Positions 34,198-37,432 of a stretch of 37,432 nucleotides of DNA are shown piece after piece. The notes below the pieces were generated by a model that saw only the letters and a list, made by a program, of their open reading frames with translations, ran no database searches and had not been told where the DNA came from. The DNA is taken from the NCBI GenBank assembly GCA_031296305.1, contig JARLFZ010000032.1, forward strand, positions 1 through 37,432, given 5' to 3'. Source of the DNA: Occallatibacter sp. GTDB taxonomy: Bacteria; Acidobacteriota; Terriglobia; Terriglobales; Acidobacteriaceae. A program made the translations under genes and the position numbers. Numbering within the stretch: position 1 is the stretch's first letter; each line of letters begins with the position of its first letter.

Positions 34198-35532
34198 CTA
34201 TTCAAGCCGCGCCGGCGCCAGCCTGGGCGAGATAGCGTGAATAACGAGAAACGCCGTGGGGTAGGCGAGGCAGGCAATCACGAAAAGCGAGATATAGCTG
34301 TGCGTATACTGCACAATCGCGCCAGCGCTCAGCAGCAGGAGCACGCCGCCAAACGCGCCTGCCATGCCTCCAATCCCGGTCACACTGCCCACGGCAACTT
34401 TCGGGAACATGTCCGAAGGCAGCGTAAACAAATTGGCCGACCATCCCTGGTGGCCCGCGGTGGCCATGCCCAGCAGAGCTACTGCCATCCAGAGCTGATG
34501 CACAAACGGCACAGCGAAGATGGGCGCGATGAACAGCACACAAATCAGCATCGCGGTCTTGCGGCTCACATTCGTGCTCTTCCCGAGCGCGATCAGTCCC
34601 GACGAAATTTGCCCGCCACCCACGCTGCCGATGATGGAGATGGCATAGGCAAGCATCACCGGAGCCTTGCTTTGCGAAAGACTCAAGTGAAATGTTGTCT
34701 GTAAATAGCCGGGAATCCAGAAAAGGTAAAACCACCAGATGGGGTCGGTGAGAAATTTGGCGGCGGCAAAGGCCCAGGTTTCCTTGCAGGGAAACACGTG
34801 CGCCCAGGGCACGCGTTGGATCTTCTCGCCGGGATCGCTCAAAATCAGGTCCAACTCTGCCTTGGAAACCTTTTTGTGCTGCTCCGGTGGGCGATAGATG
34901 GCGAGCCAAAATGCCAGCCACACAAATCCCAGCAAACCGGCCACCACAAACGTGCCGCGCCAGGCCCGTGCCGGCCCCAGCACGCTCCACCCGCTGAACA
35001 GGCTCACCAGCACTGCTACAAACGCGGGCGCCACCATATTGCCCACGTTGGCGCCGGAATTAAACAGTCCCGTCGCCGTGGCGCGCTCGCGCTTGGGAAA
35101 CCACTCGGCCACTGTCTTGATGCATGCAGGAAAGTTCGCTGCTTCGCCCAGGCCCAGCAGGAAATACGCTGCGGCAAAAGTCGCCACGGAATATGCAAGA
35201 CCGGGCAGCATGGCCGCCACGCTCCACAGGCAGATAGCGATGGCGAACGCCTTGCGCGTGCCCAGCTTGTCCGTAATCCCGCCGGCCACCAGCATGGCGA
35301 TGCCGTATGCCGCTTGAAACGCTGAGGTAATAATTCCATAGGTCCAGGGGTCCAGGCCGGGAATCTCGGATCTCAGCGTCACCTGAAGATTCGAGATAAC
35401 GGCACGGTCGACGTAGGCAATCACCGTGGCGAAAAACAGCAAAGCGCAAATCACCCAGCGCTCGTGCGACATGCGATCTGAGGAACCCATGGTCCTGGGG
35501 GACGTGAGAGATCCGCTGTTTTCTTGCGTCAT
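34198..35532 (-). CDS. MFS transporter of the ACS family, ExuT-like hexuronate:H+ symporter
   Basis: A 444-residue inner-membrane protein with 12 predicted helices. The first is VICALLFFATVIAYVDRAVI and the A-like motif is GGITDKLGTRKAF. FLTDPIWWFYLFWIPGYL in helix 7 is close to the hexuronate (ExuT) group of the anion:cation symporter family, which imports glucuronate and galacturonate. GGAG lies about 10 nt before the ATG at 35532. A TATAAT box with an overlapping FadR/GntR-type operator sits upstream. Import of uronic acids matches the GH88/105 and DUF2264 genes elsewhere in the window. Exact substrate preference (glucuronate, galacturonate, glucarate) is not decided. Confidence 0.9.
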   Translation of the reverse strand: MTQENSGSLTSPRTMGSSDRMSHERWVICALLFFATVIAYVDRAVISNLQVTLRSEIPGLDPWTYGIITSAFQAAYGIAMLVAGGITDKLGTRKAFAIAICLWSVAAMLPGLAYSVATFAAAYFLLGLGEAANFPACIKTVAEWFPKRERATATGLFNSGANVGNMVAPAFVAVLVSLFSGWSVLGPARAWRGTFVVAGLLGFVWLAFWLAIYRPPEQHKKVSKAELDLILSDPGEKIQRVPWAHVFPCKETWAFAAAKFLTDPIWWFYLFWIPGYLQTTFHLSLSQSKAPVMLAYAISIIGSVGGGQISSGLIALGKSTNVSRKTAMLICVLFIAPIFAVPFVHQLWMAVALLGMATAGHQGWSANLFTLPSDMFPKVAVGSVTGIGGMAGAFGGVLLLLSAGAIVQYTHSYISLFVIACLAYPTAFLVIHAISPRLAPARLE

Positions 35533-35559
35533 TTAGTCAGACTCCAGAAGGGGGCAAAG

Positions 35560-35570
35560 TGGTCCGACCA
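35560..35570 (-). promoter_or_regulatory. FadR/GntR-type operator at the transporter promoter
   Basis: TGGTCCGACCA on the + strand (TGGTCGGACCA on the minus) is an inverted repeat TGGTC-N-GACCA. It matches the TGGTnnnACCA core bound by FadR-subfamily GntR regulators, the group that includes UxuR/ExuR. It lies directly downstream of the -10 box, over the expected start, where binding would repress. No GntR gene is in the window. Confidence 0.55.
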
Positions 35571-35576
35571 ATTATA
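35571..35576 (-). promoter_or_regulatory. -10 box of the hexuronate transporter gene
   Basis: A perfect TATAAT on the minus strand (ATTATA at 35571-35576), about 39 nt before the ATG. The -35 region is GC-rich and has no TTGACA-like box, so it may need an activator or be weak. Confidence 0.5.
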
Positions 35577-35618
35577 CCGGGCAGGCGCAGCGGCGCGCCC
35601 GGCGCGCCATCACGCGGG

Positions 35619-36134
35619 TCACGAAGCAGATTTGCGGCGTGGCAAAAGCGAATCGAGGAAGAGCAGGCAGGCGCCGGTGACGATCGAGGAGTCGGCCAAA
35701 TTGAAGTCGGGCCAGTGATAGCTGAAGATGTGCACCTCGATAAAGTCGACGACGAAACCATAAGCGATACGGTCGTGTACGTTGCCCAGCGCGCCGCCCA
35801 GAATGAGCGCGAGCGCGACCGTGGCCAGCGTGATGCGGTCGCCCAGCCGCAGCAGGGCAATGAGTACGCACAGCGCGGCAAGCAGGGTGAAAGCGATGAG
35901 GCCCCAGCGCACAAGGTTGGGCGAGGCCGTGTCGGCAAACATGGAAAAGGCCGCGCCATCGTTGGTCCAGTGCGTGATGCGCAGAACGTGGTCGAGGACG
36001 GGGATGGCGCCGCCGAAGCGGATGTGGCTGGCAACCCATGTTTTGCTCAGGCGGTCGGAGGCGATGATGGTGGCCGAGATGAGCAGCAGCCAGTGCAGGC
36101 GGCGCGGACGGGGCCAGTTGGAAAACCAGCTCAC
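35619..36134 (-). CDS. lspA: Lipoprotein signal peptidase II LspA
   Basis: A 171-residue inner-membrane aspartic peptidase that cuts prolipoproteins after lipid attachment. Four transmembrane helices are visible. Conserved blocks are TNDGAAFSMF (NxGAAF-like), GNVHDRIAYGFVVDFI with catalytic Asp121, and FNLADSSIVTG with catalytic Asp148. The start is GTG at 36134, sharing GTGA with the stop of ileS, so translation is coupled. ileS-lspA is a common gene pair. Length is normal. Confidence 0.96.
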   Translation of the reverse strand: MSWFSNWPRPRRLHWLLLISATIIASDRLSKTWVASHIRFGGAIPVLDHVLRITHWTNDGAAFSMFADTASPNLVRWGLIAFTLLAALCVLIALLRLGDRITLATVALALILGGALGNVHDRIAYGFVVDFIEVHIFSYHWPDFNLADSSIVTGACLLFLDSLLPRRKSAS

Positions 36135-37432
36135 TGTGCGGCCTCCGGCTTTGGCGGGGCGATGCCCATTTCATTGAGCGCCGTGCGGCAGCGACCACAG
36201 ACGTCGTGCCAGATGCCGTAGTCGGCGGTGTCGGGTAAATACCGTAAGCATCGGTTGCACTTGGTTCCACTAGCGAGAGCGATTTCTACTTCAATCTGGA
36301 CGAAATCGAGCTTGGTTGGAATTGGGTCCTCAGAATTCAACCAGGGATCATTCTGAAGATGAGGATTCTTTGCGACCATCTCCGCTTGAGTGACATATTC
36401 GACTTCGACTACGGGCTGGCTCTTACTCGGTGAGACAATGCAGATCTCTTCAAGGATTCCGAGTCGAGCCTCGATCATCGGCTTCAGGAAATCGTACGTA
36501 CCCTTGGTGTGGTCGGGCGCTCGAAATGCAATTCGGCGCAATTCGCATTCGAGAGATTTTCCGATCTTCTTGTCCTTGCGAAGCTCTTCGATCTTCAAAA
36601 GTGCAGAATCCCTAATTTTCCTCAGCCAGGTCCATGTTTCTTGATCCTCTTTCGGATTCCCTGAGTAGATCTCTTCCGGCTTGGGAAACTGTGCCAGATG
36701 TACGCTGGCTTCGCGGCCCGCGACAGGCGGCAACTGCTCCCACACTTCTTCGGCGGTGAAGCTCATGATGGGCGCGACTAGCCGCACCAGCGCCTCGGTG
36801 ATCTGCCACAATACGGTCTGCGCCGAGCGGCGTGCGAGGCTCGAGGGCGCGAAGGTGTACATGCGGTCCTTCAGCACGTCGAGATAAAACGAGCTCAGAT
36901 CCACAATGGCGAAGTCGTTCACGGCCTGGTAGACGCGATGGAACTCGAAGGCTCCGTACCAGCCCGTCTTGCCATCCGGCCCGATGATTTTTTCCGTGAG
37001 CTCGCGGGTGCGGGCAAGCATGTAACGGTCGAGCGGCAACAGGTCGGCTTCGGCAATGCGATCGCGCGCGGGGTCGAAGCCGTGCAAGTTGCCGAGCAGG
37101 AAGCGGAAGGTGTTGCGCAGTTTTCTGTAAAGCTCGGCGCAGCGCTGCATCAGGTTCTCGCTGGCTGCCATGTCTTCGCGGAAATCCACCGACGCAACCC
37201 ACAGGCGCACGATTTCGCCGCCCATTCTGTTGGCAATATCGACGGGATCGACGCCGTTGCCGAGCGATTTCGACATGGCGCGGCCCTGCTCATCGAGCGT
37301 CCAGCCGGCTGTGGCCACGTGCGAATAGGGAGCGCGCCCGCGCAACGCCACCGAAGTGAGCAGGGAAGAGTGGAACCAGCCGCGGTGCTGGTCGCCGCCT
37401 TCAAGATAGAGAACTTCTAACGGCCTGGACAC
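36131..37432 (-). CDS. ileS: Isoleucyl-tRNA synthetase IleS, C-terminal part (cut by window edge)
   Basis: The last about 433 residues of cytoplasmic isoleucyl-tRNA synthetase; the 5' end is beyond the window. The fragment opens with LEVLYLEGGDQHRGWFHSSL of the catalytic core. The KMSKS loop reads AMSKSLGNGVDP. The anticodon-binding helical domain follows (YRKLRNTFRFLLGNLHGFDP). The C-terminal zinc-binding domain is CNRC then CGRC (TKCNRCLRYLP, CGRCRTALNEMG). The stop TGA overlaps the lspA start. Class assignment is certain from these motifs. Confidence 0.97.
   Translation of the reverse strand: MSRPLEVLYLEGGDQHRGWFHSSLLTSVALRGRAPYSHVATAGWTLDEQGRAMSKSLGNGVDPVDIANRMGGEIVRLWVASVDFREDMAASENLMQRCAELYRKLRNTFRFLLGNLHGFDPARDRIAEADLLPLDRYMLARTRELTEKIIGPDGKTGWYGAFEFHRVYQAVNDFAIVDLSSFYLDVLKDRMYTFAPSSLARRSAQTVLWQITEALVRLVAPIMSFTAEEVWEQLPPVAGREASVHLAQFPKPEEIYSGNPKEDQETWTWLRKIRDSALLKIEELRKDKKIGKSLECELRRIAFRAPDHTKGTYDFLKPMIEARLGILEEICIVSPSKSQPVVEVEYVTQAEMVAKNPHLQNDPWLNSEDPIPTKLDFVQIEVEIALASGTKCNRCLRYLPDTADYGIWHDVCGRCRTALNEMGIAPPKPEAAQ

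Noticed and set aside
33691..34704. A 337-codon + strand frame across the M1 peptidase start and the transporter end
   Set aside because: It crosses two real minus-strand genes and is rich in Arg/His/Asn with no motif.
1..37432. CRISPR arrays, tRNA, rRNA, insertion sequences or prophage
   Set aside because: No regularly spaced repeats, cloverleaf-like sequence, transposase, integrase or phage gene was seen on either strand.

Overview
The window is GC-rich chromosomal DNA from a bacterium that is most probably an Acidobacteriota of the class Terriglobia. This is an inference from gene content: two very large TonB-dependent receptors with an N-terminal carboxypeptidase-like Ig domain (Oar type, one with the ELPLNGR signature common in that group), a PEP-CTERM surface protein, many secreted glycoside hydrolases, and an M1 peptidase, all at high GC. 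No rRNA, tRNA, CRISPR array, phage gene or transposase was seen.

Layout. 1-2612: an edge-truncated GH88/105-like uronyl hydrolase (-), a DUF488 protein (+), an intergenic repeat, and a periplasmic histidine acid phosphatase (-). 2613-15213: a carbohydrate-scavenging block on the + strand. It holds TonB receptor 1, then a GH30 glycosidase with a PEP-CTERM protein, then a ROK regulator, then TonB receptor 2. The promoters of receptor 1 and of the GH30 operon are near-copies of each other, each with two AAATCG-type sites about two helical turns apart and a TTGACA-N18-TATAGT core. Their transcripts also end in homologous terminators, so they look like one regulon. 15387-25132: a Gfo/Idh/MocA oxidoreductase and a DUF2264 protein (+), a GH18 protein (-), a GH125 alpha-mannosidase (+), a two-domain esterase (-) and a phytoene-desaturase-like flavoprotein (+).

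25141-29981 is a minus-strand regulatory block: hypA-hypB, a PAS-PAS-GAF sigma-54 activator, then a STAS-like protein coupled to a Crp/Fnr regulator. Upstream of the last pair lie a good sigma-54 promoter and an 18-bp perfect palindrome at enhancer distance, which suggests that the activator next door drives them. 30108-37432: a class I aminotransferase (+), a 105-bp mosaic palindrome, an M1 aminopeptidase (-), an ExuT-like hexuronate transporter (-) with a FadR/GntR-type operator at its promoter, lspA (-) and the 3' part of ileS (-).

Taken together, several genes point to uptake and breakdown of uronic-acid-bearing polysaccharide (glucuronoxylan, pectin or arabinogalactan): GH88/105, GH30, DUF2264, the esterase, the TonB receptors and the hexuronate transporter. 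GH18 and GH125 suggest a side line in fungal or glycoprotein mannan and chitin-type glycans. The strongest new signals are regulatory: the twin-site regulon, the sigma-54/STAS/Crp module, the transporter operator, and the mosaic repeats.
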